DNA of 57,093 nucleotides, taken from assembly GCF_021654135.1 (NCBI RefSeq), contig NZ_JAKGSD010000025.1:63482-120574 (forward strand), given 5' to 3'. The notes below the pieces were generated by a model that saw only the letters and a program-made list of their open reading frames with translations, searched no databases and had not been told where the DNA came from. Below, piece after piece: positions 42,646 to 57,093 of the stretch. The number at the start of each line of letters is the position of its first letter. Positions within the stretch are counted from its first letter, which is position 1. A program made the translations under genes and the position numbers. The DNA is from Amycolatopsis tucumanensis (GTDB lineage: Bacteria > Actinomycetota > Actinomycetes > Mycobacteriales > Pseudonocardiaceae).

Positions 42646-44348
42646 CCTTCCGGGTGTGGGCGCCCGCCGTCTCGCGAGTGCGCGTGCGCACCGGCGGCGC
42701 CGATCACGAGATGACGGCCGGTGGCGGCGGCTGGTGGTTCTCCGACGTGCCCGCGCCGCCGGGCGCCGACTACGCGTTCGTGCTCGACGACGACGAGAAG
42801 GCGCTTCCCGACCCGCGGTCGTCGTGGCAGCCCCAGGGCGTGCACGGGCCGTCGCGGATCTACGACCACTCCGCGTTCGACTGGACCGACGGGTCGTGGA
42901 CCGGGCGGGCGCTGCCCGGCGGCGTGATCTACGAGCTGCACGTCGGCACGTTCACCCCGGAGGGCACCTTCGACGCGGCGATCGGGCGGCTGGACCACCT
43001 CGTCGACCTCGGCGTCACGTTCGTCGAGGTGCTGCCGGTCAACTCGTTCGACGGCACCGACGGCTGGGGCTACGACGGTGTGCTGTGGGGCGCGGCGCAC
43101 GAGCCCTACGGCGGGCCCGACGGGTTCAAGCGGTTCGTCGACGCCTGCCACGCGCGCGGCCTGGCCGTGGTGCTCGACGTCGTCTACAACCACCTCGGGC
43201 CGTCCGGGGCGTACCTGGACCGGTTCGGTCCGTACTTCGCAGGCAGCAACGACTGGGGTCCAGGGCTCAACCTGGACGGCGAGGGCTCCGACGAGGTCCG
43301 CAGGTACGTGCTGGACAACGCGCTCGGCTGGCTGCGCGACTTCCACGTCGACGCGTTGCGGCTGGACGCGGTGCACGCGCTGAGCGACCGGCGGGCCACG
43401 CACCTGCTGGAGGAGCTGGCGGTGGAGGTGGAGGCGCTGTCGGCGGCGGTGCGGCGGCCGCTGACGCTGATCGCCGAGTCCGACCTCAACGACCCGCGGC
43501 TGGTCACCGCGCGCGAGGGCGGCGGGTACGGGCTGCACGCCCAGTGGTGCGACGACCTGCATCACGCGCTGCACGTGACGCTGTCCGGGGAGACCAGCGG
43601 GTACTACGCCGACTTCGGCGCGCTCGGGGCACTGGAGAGGACGCTGCGGCAGGCGTTCTTCCACGCCGGCACGTGGTCGTCGTTCCGGGAGCGGACGCAC
43701 GGGCGGCCGGTCGACACGCGGACGGTGCCCGGGCACCGGTTCCTGATCTACCTGCAGAACCACGACCAGATCGGCAACCGGGCCACCGGCGACCGGTTGT
43801 CCGCTTCGGTGCCGCTCGGGCGCCTGGCCTGCGGCGCGGCGATCGTGTTCTGCTCGCCGTACACGCCGATGGTGTTCATGGGCGAGGAGTGGGCAGCGCG
43901 CACGCCGTGGCAGTTCTTCGCGTCGTTCCCGGACCCGGAGCTGGCCGAGGCCGTCCGGACGGGCCGCCGCCGCGAGTTCGCCCGCCACGGCTGGGGCGAG
44001 GCCGAGGTGCCGGACCCGATGGACCCGGCGACGGTGGAGCGCTCGCGGCTGGACTGGTCCGAGCCGGGCAAGGAGGGGCACCGCGAGGTGCTCGACCTGT
44101 ACCGGTCGCTGATCGCGTTGCGCCGGTCCCGGCCGGAGCTGGCGGACCCCTGGCTGGACCGGTTCGAGGTCCGCGCGGACGGCCCGCTGCTGACCGTCGA
44201 CCGCGGCGCCCTGCGGCTGGTGTGCAACTTCGGCCCCGAGGCCGCCGACCTGGGCGAACCGGCGAGCCAGGTGCTGCTCTCGTGGGGCGACGCCACGGCC
44301 ACCCACCTGCCCCCGGACACGTTCGTCCTGATCGACACGCTCGGCTGA
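42642..44348 (+). CDS. treZ: Maltooligosyl trehalose trehalohydrolase
   Basis: A 568-residue GH13_10 enzyme that cleaves trehalose from the product of TreY. An N-terminal CBM48-like domain (TFRVWAPAVSRVRVRTGGAD) is followed by the barrel: YELHVGTFTPEGTFDAAI, D242 (LRLDAVHAL), E279 (LIAESDLNDPR) and D375 (LQNHDQIGNRATGDR), with SSFRERTHGRPVD being TreZ-specific. AGGAGAG lies in front of ATG 42642, which overlaps the treY stop by 4 bp. It is followed by a 640-bp repeat-containing gap. Confidence 0.95.
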   Translation: MTFRVWAPAVSRVRVRTGGADHEMTAGGGGWWFSDVPAPPGADYAFVLDDDEKALPDPRSSWQPQGVHGPSRIYDHSAFDWTDGSWTGRALPGGVIYELHVGTFTPEGTFDAAIGRLDHLVDLGVTFVEVLPVNSFDGTDGWGYDGVLWGAAHEPYGGPDGFKRFVDACHARGLAVVLDVVYNHLGPSGAYLDRFGPYFAGSNDWGPGLNLDGEGSDEVRRYVLDNALGWLRDFHVDALRLDAVHALSDRRATHLLEELAVEVEALSAAVRRPLTLIAESDLNDPRLVTAREGGGYGLHAQWCDDLHHALHVTLSGETSGYYADFGALGALERTLRQAFFHAGTWSSFRERTHGRPVDTRTVPGHRFLIYLQNHDQIGNRATGDRLSASVPLGRLACGAAIVFCSPYTPMVFMGEEWAARTPWQFFASFPDPELAEAVRTGRRREFARHGWGEAEVPDPMDPATVERSRLDWSEPGKEGHREVLDLYRSLIALRRSRPELADPWLDRFEVRADGPLLTVDRGALRLVCNFGPEAADLGEPASQVLLSWGDATATHLPPDTFVLIDTLG

Positions 44349-44991
44349 TCACGCCAGGTCACCGACCGCCCGCGGGCTTGCCCGACCGCCACCGCCCGGC
44401 GGTGACCAAACCCGCACCACCCCGCGCGGTCAGCCCACCGCCCTGCCATCCATCCCGCCGAAGGGGCTGCAGGCCTGGGCGAACGCGCCGACCCGCCACA
44501 CCCCGTCATCACCCACCCGGCCGCCCCACCTACCGACCACCATCCGCCCGCGCCGACCTGGGCGAACCCGCCGACCCGCCACACCCGGTCACCACCCACC
44601 CGGCCGCCCCCACATACCGACCACCATCCGCCCGCGCCGACCTGGGCGAACGCGCCCACCCGCCACGCCCGGTCACCACCCACCCGGCCGCCCCCACGTA
44701 CCGACCACCCATCCGCCTCGCACAGAAGGCACCGACGTGCGCTGACAAACCCACACCCGCCGCACCCCACCTGATCAGCACTCTGCGGCGGTGACCAAAC
44801 CCTCACCACCCCCGCGACCAGCCCCACCTACCCGCCACCCATCCCCCCGCGCAGAAGCCACCGACCTGCGCGAACAACCCCTCGTCCCCTCGCCGCGGCC
44901 ACCCGCCGTCACCACCGGCTCCCGCACCCCCACCTGATCAACACCGTTCGGCGGTGACGAAACTGTCGGGGGGTGCTGGGAGAATCGGGCC
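44349..44991. repeat. Gene-free gap with three tandem 83-84-bp repeats and a dispersed 34-bp pair
   Basis: The gap between treZ and the second glgX is cytosine-rich and biased (CCGACC, CCACCC). Near-identical units begin at 44474, 44557 and 44641 (periods 83 and 84 bp; each opens CCTGGGCGAAC and contains GGTCACCACCCACCCGGC), the last decaying near 44720. A separate ~34-bp element (CACCTGATCA...GGCGGTGAC) occurs at 44768-44801 and 44931-44964, the latter just before glgX. Long frames cross the region, but their repetitive composition and lack of ribosome-binding sites argue against genes. The array has no unique spacers, so it is not CRISPR. Confidence 0.75.
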
Positions 44992-47127
<2,136 letters not shown>

Positions 47128-47722
47128 ACCGGCCGAGCGCTGTCACAGAGGTGGAGCACCGTGCGGCAGGAGCACGCCGCGCGGCGACACGTGTGGCGGC
47201 AGGTGGCACCGCGAACGCCAGCGCCGCGCTCCCCTCTTGCGGGCGCGGCGCCACAGGCGGTGCAGGCGGGGCGAGCACCATCCGCCCACGCCGGAGCGTG
47301 ACCACCCCGGCAACCACCGCCCGATCCTCCTCCCCCACCAACCAGCACCACCCGCACCTCTCCACGACCACCGGAACAGACCAGCGCCCCCAGGGTTACC
47401 GGCGGGTACGACGGGGCACCCCGATCCCAGGCGTGGCAAGCCCTTCCGAGCTGACGCCCGTTGGTGTTACCCGACTTGCCTGAACGCCGTTGAGGGGTCG
47501 AAAGTGCGCGTGGAAGGCGCCGAAGCGAACCACGCCGTGACGCGTGGGTTACCAGTCGATGACCACACTGGACACACGTGGCCCGCCGACGGAGAGTGAC
47601 ACTCGAGGCGGTAGTTTGCGCACGTTCGCAGCTGGGTACCTCCTTCCGAAGACCTGTACGTCCCCACCGGGCCGTCGGGTGGGGCTGCATATTCGACAAC
47701 AACGGTGAGAGGGGCGCTGCCG
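47128..47722. other. 595-bp gap upstream of glgE
   Basis: No convincing gene. The first half is low-complexity CACC/CGCC-rich sequence with short frames on both strands that lack domains. The second half (about 47440-47720) is more balanced and probably carries the promoter of the glgE-treS-mak-glgB genes, but I could not choose a clear -35/-10 pair. A GAGAGGGG ribosome-binding site is at 47707-47714. Confidence 0.55.
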
Positions 47723-49708
<1,986 letters not shown>

Positions 49709-49810
49709 TCCGGCCCCGACACAACACGGTTTTTCCACGGAGAACCCCGCGCACCGACCGGCGCCGGGGTAGTCGAACGCACCCGGATGAGGTGGGGAGA
49801 GGTGGAGTTC

Positions 49811-51622
49811 ATGGACGAAGACGCCCGGCCCGACGCGGCGCTCGGTCTGGAGGGCATCCCGCACACCGGTGAGGCGATGACCCCCGACGGGATGCTCGTC
49901 GAGCCGCAGGCCGACGACTTCAAGCACGCGAAACAGGCCCCGGACAACCCGCACTGGTACAAGAGCGCTGTCTTCTACGAGGTGCTGGTGCGCGCGTTCG
50001 CCGACTCCAACGGCGACGGCACCGGCGACCTGCGCGGCCTGGCCGGCCGTCTCGACTACCTGGAGTGGCTCGGCGTCGACTGCCTCTGGCTGCCGCCCTT
50101 CTACGCCTCGCCACTGCGCGACGGCGGGTACGACATCAGCGACTTCCGCGCGGTGCTGCCGGAGTTCGGCACGGTCGAGGACTTCGTCTACCTCCTCGAC
50201 GAGGCCCACCGGCGCGGCATCCGCGTGATCACCGACCTCGTCCTCAACCACACCTCGGACGTGCACCCGTGGTTCCAGCAGTCGCGGTCCGACCCCGACG
50301 GGCCCTACGGCGACTACTACGTCTGGAGCGACGACGACTCGCGCTACGCCGACGCGCGCATCATCTTCGTGGACACCGAAACGTCGAACTGGACCTACGA
50401 CCCGGTGCGCGGCCAGTTCTACTGGCACCGCTTCTTCTCCCACCAGCCCGACCTCAACTACGAGAACCCGGACGTGCAGGAGGCCATGCTCGACGTCCTG
50501 CGGTTCTGGCTGGACCTGGGCATCGACGGCTTCCGTCTGGACGCGGTTCCCTACCTGTTCGAACAGGAGGGCACCAACTGCGAGAACCTGCCGCGCACGC
50601 ACGAGTTCCTCAAGCGCTGCCGCAAGGTCGTCGACGACGAGTACCCGGGCCGGGTCCTGCTGGCCGAGGCCAACCAGTGGCCCTCGGACGTGGTCGAGTA
50701 CTTCGGCGACCCGGCCACCGGCGGCGACGAGTGCCACATGGCGTTCCACTTCCCGTTGATGCCGCGCATCTTCATGGCCGTGCGCCGGGAGTCCCGCTTC
50801 CCGATCTCGGAGATCCTGGCCCAGACGCCGAAGATCCCGGACGGCGCGCAGTGGGGCATCTTCCTGCGCAACCACGACGAGCTGACGCTGGAGATGGTCA
50901 GCGACGAAGAGCGCGACTACATGTACGCGGAGTACGCCAAGGACCCGCGGATGAAGGCGAACATCGGCATCCGCCGCCGTCTGGCGCCGCTGCTGGAGAA
51001 CGACCGCAACCAGCTCGAGTTGTTCACGGCTTTGCTGCTTTCGCTGCCCGGGTCACCCGTTCTGTACTACGGTGACGAGATCGGAATGGGCGACAACATC
51101 TGGCTGGGTGACCGCGACGCGGTGCGCACACCCATGCAGTGGACGCCCGATCGCAACGCCGGTTTCTCGGGTTGCGACCCGGGCCGGATCTACCTGCCGG
51201 TCATCATGGACCCGGTCTACGGGTACCAGGCGATCAACGTCGAGGCCCAGCGGGACAGCGCGTCGTCGCTGCTCAACTGGACGCGGCGGATGATCGAGGT
51301 CCGCAAGCAGCACCACGCGTTCGCCGAAGGCGACTTCGTCGAGCTCGGCGGGTCCAACCCGAGCGTGCTGGCCTACAAGCGGACCTGGATCCGGCCGGAC
51401 GGGCGGCTCGACATCGTCCTGTGTGTGAACAATCTGTCGCGATTCCCGCAACCGGTCGAGCTGGACCTGTCGGAGCATCACGGTTACACGCCCCTGGAGC
51501 TCACCGGCGGTGTTCAGTTCCCCGACATCGGGGAACTGCCTTATCTGCTGACGTTGCCGGGGCACGGCTTCTACTGGTTCCAGCTGCTGGACGCGGACGC
51601 GAAGGCGAGGCGAGGTGAGTGA
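49811..51622 (+). CDS. treS: Trehalose synthase (maltose alpha-D-glucosyltransferase)
   Basis: A 603-residue GH13_16 enzyme that interconverts trehalose and maltose. The catalytic residues are D244 (GFRLDAVPYLFEQEGTNCENL in part), E286 (LLAEANQWP) and D356 (LRNHDELTLEMV). FYEVLVRAFADSNGDGTGDLRG is the family N-terminal signature. No fused maltokinase domain is present; the kinase is the next gene. ATG 49811 with GGTGGAG just upstream is preferred to ATG 49787, which lacks a site. It overlaps mak by 8 bp, and TreS and Mak form a complex in mycobacteria. Confidence 0.95.
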   Translation: MDEDARPDAALGLEGIPHTGEAMTPDGMLVEPQADDFKHAKQAPDNPHWYKSAVFYEVLVRAFADSNGDGTGDLRGLAGRLDYLEWLGVDCLWLPPFYASPLRDGGYDISDFRAVLPEFGTVEDFVYLLDEAHRRGIRVITDLVLNHTSDVHPWFQQSRSDPDGPYGDYYVWSDDDSRYADARIIFVDTETSNWTYDPVRGQFYWHRFFSHQPDLNYENPDVQEAMLDVLRFWLDLGIDGFRLDAVPYLFEQEGTNCENLPRTHEFLKRCRKVVDDEYPGRVLLAEANQWPSDVVEYFGDPATGGDECHMAFHFPLMPRIFMAVRRESRFPISEILAQTPKIPDGAQWGIFLRNHDELTLEMVSDEERDYMYAEYAKDPRMKANIGIRRRLAPLLENDRNQLELFTALLLSLPGSPVLYYGDEIGMGDNIWLGDRDAVRTPMQWTPDRNAGFSGCDPGRIYLPVIMDPVYGYQAINVEAQRDSASSLLNWTRRMIEVRKQHHAFAEGDFVELGGSNPSVLAYKRTWIRPDGRLDIVLCVNNLSRFPQPVELDLSEHHGYTPLELTGGVQFPDIGELPYLLTLPGHGFYWFQLLDADAKARRGE

Positions 51623-53011
51623 CTTGACCGATCCCCGTGAGCTGGTCGGCGCGCTGGTGACCGAACTGCCGGAGTGGCTGCCCACGCAGCGGTGGTTCGC
51701 CGGGAAGGACCGCCCGATCACCGCGGTGCGCCCGCTGAGCACGACGGTCCTGATGCCGGGCGACCCGCTCCTGCTCCACCTCGTCGTCGAGGTGGCGCAG
51801 GACGACCGGCGCGAGCCGTACCAGCTCCTCATCGGGAGCCAGGCCCACCTGCCGGAGTACCTCGGGTCGAGCTGGATCGGCACCGAGAAGGGCCTGCCCT
51901 GCTACGAGGCCACCGGCGACGCCGACCTGACGAGCAAGCTGCTCGACCTGATCGCCGGGGACGCGCGGATCGGCTCGCTGCGGTTCGAGCGCGAACCGGG
52001 CACCGAGCTGCGGAGCGGGTTGCGGGCCCGGCCGGTGGGCGCGGAGCAGAGCAACACCTCGCTCGTGTTCGGTCACCACTACATCCTCAAGCTGTTCCGC
52101 AAGCTCACCCCGGGCGAGAACCCGGACCTGCGCCTGCACCGGGCGCTGCACGACGTGGGCAGCAAGCACATCGCCGACCTGCTCGGCTCGATCACCGGCG
52201 AACTCGACGGGGAGCCGGTCACGATCGGGATGCTGCAGAAGTTCGTGTCCGACGCGGTGGACGGCTGGGCCATGGCCACCACCAGCGTCCGCGACCTCAT
52301 GGCCGATCCCGAGCTGCCCCCCGACGAGGTGGGCGGCGATTTCGCCGGGGAGGCGCAGCGGCTCGGCCAGGCTGTCGCCTCCGTGCACAGCGACCTGCGG
52401 CGGGCCCTCGGCGACGAGATCGCCGACGAGGGCGAGTTCGACCGCACGGTCAAGGCGATGCGGGATCGACTGGACACCGTCAGCCGCGCGGTGCCGCAAC
52501 TGGCCGAGCACGCCCCGGCGCTGCGCGCCGCCTTCGAGAAGCTGCGGGAGGCGCGCGGACCGGTGTCCATGCAGTACATCCACGGTGACCTGCACCTGGG
52601 ACAGGTGCTGCGCTGCGTCACCGGGTGGCTGCTGATCGACTTCGAGGGCGAGCCGGCCGCGCCGGCGGCCGAACGGGTGGCGCTGCGCTCGCCGCTGCGG
52701 GACGTCGCCGGGATGCTGCGCTCGTTCGACTACGCAGCGCACCAGATGCTGATCGGCCACGACGAGGACGATCCGCGGCTCACCGAGCGGGCGCTGGAGT
52801 GGGCGCGGCGCAACCGGTCGGCCTTCTGCGACGGCTACGCCAAGGCGGCGCCGGAGACGGTGGGCGACCCGCGGGCGCACGGCGACCTGCTGCGCGCGTT
52901 CGAGCTCGACAAGGCCGTCTACGAGGTGGCCTACGAACACGCCAACCGGCCGGAATGGCTGACCGTGCCGTTGGCATCCATCGCACGGATCACCGCAGGA
53001 GGCGAACAACC

Positions 53012-53015
<4 letters not shown>
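51615..53015 (+). CDS. mak: Maltokinase
   Basis: A 466-residue ATP-dependent kinase making maltose-1-phosphate for GlgE; also called Pep2. It has the N-terminal cap (LPEWLPTQRWFAGKDRPI) and an aminoglycoside-phosphotransferase-like C-lobe with the catalytic loop QYIHGDLHLGQ (D325) and the metal motif LIDFEGEP. The GTG start overlaps the treS stop by 8 bp, and its stop overlaps glgB by 4 bp, so treS-mak-glgB are translated together. Confidence 0.95.
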
Positions 53016-55198
<2,183 letters not shown>

Positions 55199-55218
55199 TC
55201 GTCGCCACCAGCACTAAT

Positions 55219-55258
55219 GGCACGGGGTGCCACTCCTGCGGGAGTGGCACCCCGTGCC
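55219..55258. terminator. Perfect 18-bp-arm hairpin between convergent glgB and tetR
   Basis: Arms 55219-55236 and 55241-55258 pair perfectly across TGCG, with GTTT following on the plus strand. It lies 20 bp after the glgB stop and 3 bp from the tetR stop, so it can serve both. The left foot overlaps CTAATGGCAC (55214-55223), identical to a half-site of the tetR operator. Confidence 0.9.
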
Positions 55259-55261
55259 GTT

Positions 55262-56002
55262 TCAGTCGGCGGAGCGCAGCGCCTGGCTGATCTGCCGGAC
55301 CACTTCGGACAGCGGGGCGGAGGTCTTGAGCACGGCGACCACCGACTCGTCGTCGCGGTCCGCGCGCGGGGCCGCGGTGTCCGCGAAGGCGTCGATCACC
55401 AGCGCGAACGCCTCCTTCGCGTGCGCGTGGGCGTCCTCGGCGCCGCCGCTGCGCAGCCACCGGCGCAGGACGTGGTTGTGGGCCGCCGCGACCGCCGCCG
55501 CGGCGACCGAGCCGCGCAGGTCCCACAGCGGGTCGCCGGCCGACTGGAACCGCGCGCGCAGGAAGGTCGCGAGCACGCGCTGGTAGCGGTCGACGCTCGC
55601 GACCTCCTTGTCCCGCAACGAAGGCACGGTGCGGGTGAGGGCGAAGCGCTTGACCGAGACGTCCGGGTCGGCGAGGTAGGAGTCGAGCACCAGCCCGACC
55701 CCGGCGCACGCCACTTCGAGGGGGTTCTGCCGCTCGTCCGCGGTGGCGAAGAGCTGCTCGATGCGCCCGAGGACCTCCTCGTGGTTCGGGAAGATCGCGT
55801 CCTCCTTCGACCGGAAGTACCGGAAGAAGGTGCGACGGCCGACACCGGCGGCCGAGGCGATCTCGTCGACCGTGGTGGCGTCGTACCCCTGCTCGGAGAA
55901 CTTCTCGATCGCCGCCACGGTGAGGGCGTGCCGCAGCCGCCTGCGCCCCGCGGTGGTCCTGCCCACCCGCGGTCGCGGCGCGGACCGGGACTCGTCGGAC
56001 AT
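55262..56002 (-). CDS. TetR/AcrR family transcriptional regulator
   Basis: A 246-residue regulator. The N-terminal TetR HTH spans about residues 25-75 (AAIEKFSEQGYDATTVDEIASAAGVGRRTFFRYFRSKEDAIF, quoted here as pattern in pieces: TVDEIASAAGVGRRTFFRYF). A helical ligand domain with LRDKEVASVDRYQRVLATFL and an alanine-rich helix VAAAAVAAAHNHVLRRWL follows. The pattern resembles TetR proteins that regulate lipid or redox genes, but the ligand is unknown. A near-perfect palindrome at 56029-56053 covers its promoter region, so autoregulation and control of the divergent 56125 gene are likely. Confidence 0.92.
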   Translation of the reverse strand: MSDESRSAPRPRVGRTTAGRRRLRHALTVAAIEKFSEQGYDATTVDEIASAAGVGRRTFFRYFRSKEDAIFPNHEEVLGRIEQLFATADERQNPLEVACAGVGLVLDSYLADPDVSVKRFALTRTVPSLRDKEVASVDRYQRVLATFLRARFQSAGDPLWDLRGSVAAAAVAAAHNHVLRRWLRSGGAEDAHAHAKEAFALVIDAFADTAAPRADRDDESVVAVLKTSAPLSEVVRQISQALRSAD

Positions 56003-56028
56003 GAGGACGAAACTAACAGGCCGGTCTT

Positions 56029-56053
56029 GCTAAGGGCACGCAGTGCCATTAGC
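56029..56053. promoter_or_regulatory. 25-bp inverted repeat, candidate TetR operator
   Basis: GCTAAGGGCAC-GCA-GTGCCATTAGC has 11-bp arms with one mismatch. It lies 27 bp from the tetR ATG and 72 bp from the divergent ATG 56125, the usual place for a TetR operator. The exact 10-bp half-site CTAATGGCAC recurs at 55214-55223, next to the tetR 3' end. Confidence 0.65.
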
Positions 56054-56124
56054 ATCACAGTCATCCACCGCCGACTCGGGCACTGCCGCTCTGGTGCCCC
56101 GCCTCACCGGGAAGGGGGCTCGTC

Positions 56125-56577
56125 ATGAGCGTCGATCACGATCTGGGCACCAAGCGTCCGGCCAGCACGCCCGTGGACTACCGCCGCACGTTCGGCTGGC
56201 CGGTCCACTGGCAGAACGGCACCCTCAACTTCGTGATCGGGGCGGGCATCGGCGCGGTCGCCGTGCCGCGGGCCCGGGCCGAGCAGGTGCTGGAGAACCT
56301 GGCGCGCCAGGGCTGCCGCGGGCCCGCGCTGAGCGTGCCCACCAAGCACGGTTCGGTGGTCATCTTCCTGGTCGAGGCCGACATCCTGGGCAGCGACGCC
56401 GAGTTCCTCCCCCGCGACGTGCGGGTGCTGACGGCGGGCACCTCCATCCCGATGCCGGGCACCCACGGCCCCGCCGACCTCGCGCGGTGGATCGTGCCGC
56501 CGGACCCGCAGCAGCGCTGGCTGCCGAGCCTGACGGCGGTGCTGGCGGCGATCCGCTCGGCGGGCCGCTACCGCTGA
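56125..56577 (+). CDS. Small protein of unknown function, possibly prim-pol-like
   Basis: A 150-residue protein with FGWPVHWQNGTLNFVIG, GAVAVPRARAEQVLENLARQG, VVIFLVEADIL, RDVRVLTAGTSIPMPGT and RWIVPPDPQQRWLPSL. The order of beta strands and the final W-PP-...-LP segment remind me of the short actinobacterial proteins annotated as DNA primase/polymerase N-terminal (AEP-like) domains, but I cannot see the catalytic acidic motif, so this is weak. AAGGGGG precedes ATG 56125. It is divergent from tetR across the operator. Its last eight codons are the first part of the tandem repeat downstream. Confidence 0.7.
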   Translation: MSVDHDLGTKRPASTPVDYRRTFGWPVHWQNGTLNFVIGAGIGAVAVPRARAEQVLENLARQGCRGPALSVPTKHGSVVIFLVEADILGSDAEFLPRDVRVLTAGTSIPMPGTHGPADLARWIVPPDPQQRWLPSLTAVLAAIRSAGRYR

Positions 56578-56974
56578 GGCGAGTAGGCGCTTTCCGGCCG
56601 CGGCAGGCTGTTCCCCATCACTGATGGCATGCGCGCTTCCCCGGCGCGGAAACAGCGCCGCCACCCGGGGGCGGCGCTGGCCGCCCCGCTCGGCGGGCCG
56701 CTACCGCTGACGCCCGTAGGCACTTTCCGGCCGCGGCGGGCTGCTCCCAATCGCCGAGGCATGCGCGCTTCCCGGCGCGGAAACAGCGCCGCCACCCGGG
56801 GGCGGCGCTGGCCGCCCCGCTCGGCGGGCCGCTACCGCTGACGCCCGTAGGCACTTTCCGGCCGCGGCGGGCTGTTCCTATCGCTTGGGCACGAGCGCTT
56901 CCCCGGCGCGGAGACAGCGCCACCGCGCGGCGCTGTCTCCGGACCCGCTCCGTGGGCCGCTACCGCTGACGCGC
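56554..56974 (+). repeat. Four ~130-bp tandem repeats starting in the 3' end of the preceding gene, each with a hairpin
   Basis: Units begin at 56554, 56687, 56818 and 56946 (periods 133, 131, 128). Each starts with a copy of the gene's last codons and stop (CGCTCGGCGGGCCGCTACCG then CTGA), followed by CTTTCCGGCCGCGGC..GGCTG. Units 1-3 each also carry a stem: CAGCGCCGCC pairs with GGCGGCGCTG (56653-56679 in unit 1), and the third has GGAGACAGCGCC pairing with GGCGCTGTCTCC (56910-56940). The fourth unit is cut short by an IS element. The stems may act as terminators. Confidence 0.85.
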
Positions 56975-56977
56975 CTA

Positions 56978-57093
56978 GGGCGTGTCTGACAAAGATCGCG
57001 GTTGGTGGCTGGGATGCTGCTGGTTGTGTCGCGGTTTGAGTTGCTCTCGGATGAGCAGTGGGCGTTGATCGAGGACTTGTTGCCGGCGCGGAC
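56978..57093 (+). mobile_element. Left end of an IS5-like insertion sequence (partial)
   Basis: The sequence GGGCGTGTCTGACAAAG (56978-56994) is a typical IS5-family terminal inverted repeat. It abuts CTAG (56975-56978), a known target of one IS5 subgroup, and a transposase frame follows 20 bp later. Codon use is clearly less GC-biased than in the surrounding genes, in line with recent arrival. The right end is outside the window. Confidence 0.75.
57014..57093 (+). CDS. IS5 family transposase, N-terminal fragment
   Basis: From ATG 57014 (or GTG 57026) the frame reads SRFELLSDEQWALIEDLLPA, the usual N-terminal helix of IS5-type (often frameshifted, two-frame) transposases. Only 26 codons are inside the window, so the DDE domain cannot be judged. 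TTG, GTT and GAT codons make it unlike its neighbours. Confidence 0.8.
   Translation, partial: MLLVVSRFELLSDEQWALIEDLLPAR

Noticed and set aside
44474..44720. Possible CRISPR array
   Set aside because: The units are 83-84 bp and repeat along their full length with no unique spacers, and no cas genes are present.
42545..44794. A 749-codon plus-strand frame across treZ into the repeat gap
   Set aside because: Frame-shifted shadow of treZ followed by in-frame repeats; the treZ frame is intact and starts with a good ribosome-binding site.

Overview
The window is very GC-rich DNA with dense, mostly operonic genes, frequent GTG starts, ATGA/GTGA stop-start overlaps and near-universal G/C third codon positions. 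Together with ROK, PucR and GntR regulators, a DUF6801-type secreted protein and a full GlgE/TreS glycogen-trehalose locus, this points to a chromosomal segment of an actinomycete. Pseudonocardiales, for example Amycolatopsis, is my best guess; that is inference, as no rRNA or other marker gene is present.

Layout. (1) 1-3340, minus strand: a tandemly repeated gene junction, an adenylate-forming enzyme, the biotin transporter subunit BioY and an AI-2E family membrane protein. (2) 3397-5213, plus strand: a GntR/FCD regulator with a palindrome over its start, then ACC deaminase (acdS) and a bidirectional terminator. (3) 5217-19011, minus strand: a twelve-gene, mostly overlapping operon. It begins with a ROK repressor and a ribose-type ABC importer, continues with a Gfo/Idh/MocA oxidoreductase, a myo-inositol-phosphate-synthase-like cyclase and a UbiA-like prenyltransferase (EboC-like), and ends with a TIM-barrel-EboA fusion, a TatD hydrolase (EboB-like), EboE, an alkaline-phosphatase-superfamily protein (EboF-like) and another TIM-barrel isomerase. 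I read this as an actinobacterial version of the poorly understood ebo cluster, and it is the most interesting system here. (4) 19403-26251: a second ROK repressor, divergent from a Tat-exported sugar isomerase-like protein, a large secreted PQQ-type sugar dehydrogenase with PKD/CBM6-like modules, and a CapA-like lipoprotein.

(5) 26333-34945 is accessory-looking: a DUF2235 hydrolase, two tandem PucR-like regulators, a methyltransferase, a scrambled IS481-type remnant, a degenerate fatty-acyl-AMP-ligase-like gene behind a strong promoter, a secreted DUF6801-like protein, a small acidic protein and an SDR lacking the YxxxK motif. (6) 34939-55198 is a 20-kb alpha-glucan locus: a GH13 enzyme (minus), then malQ, glgX, treY, treZ, a second glgX, glgE, treS, mak and glgB. 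It supplies glycogen debranching, trehalose release from glycogen (TreYZ), and trehalose -> maltose -> maltose-1-phosphate -> alpha-glucan -> branched glucan. (7) 55219-57093: a perfect terminator, a TetR regulator divergent from a small protein of unknown function, four ~130-bp repeats containing the 3' end of that gene plus conserved hairpins, and the left end of an IS5-like element running off the window.
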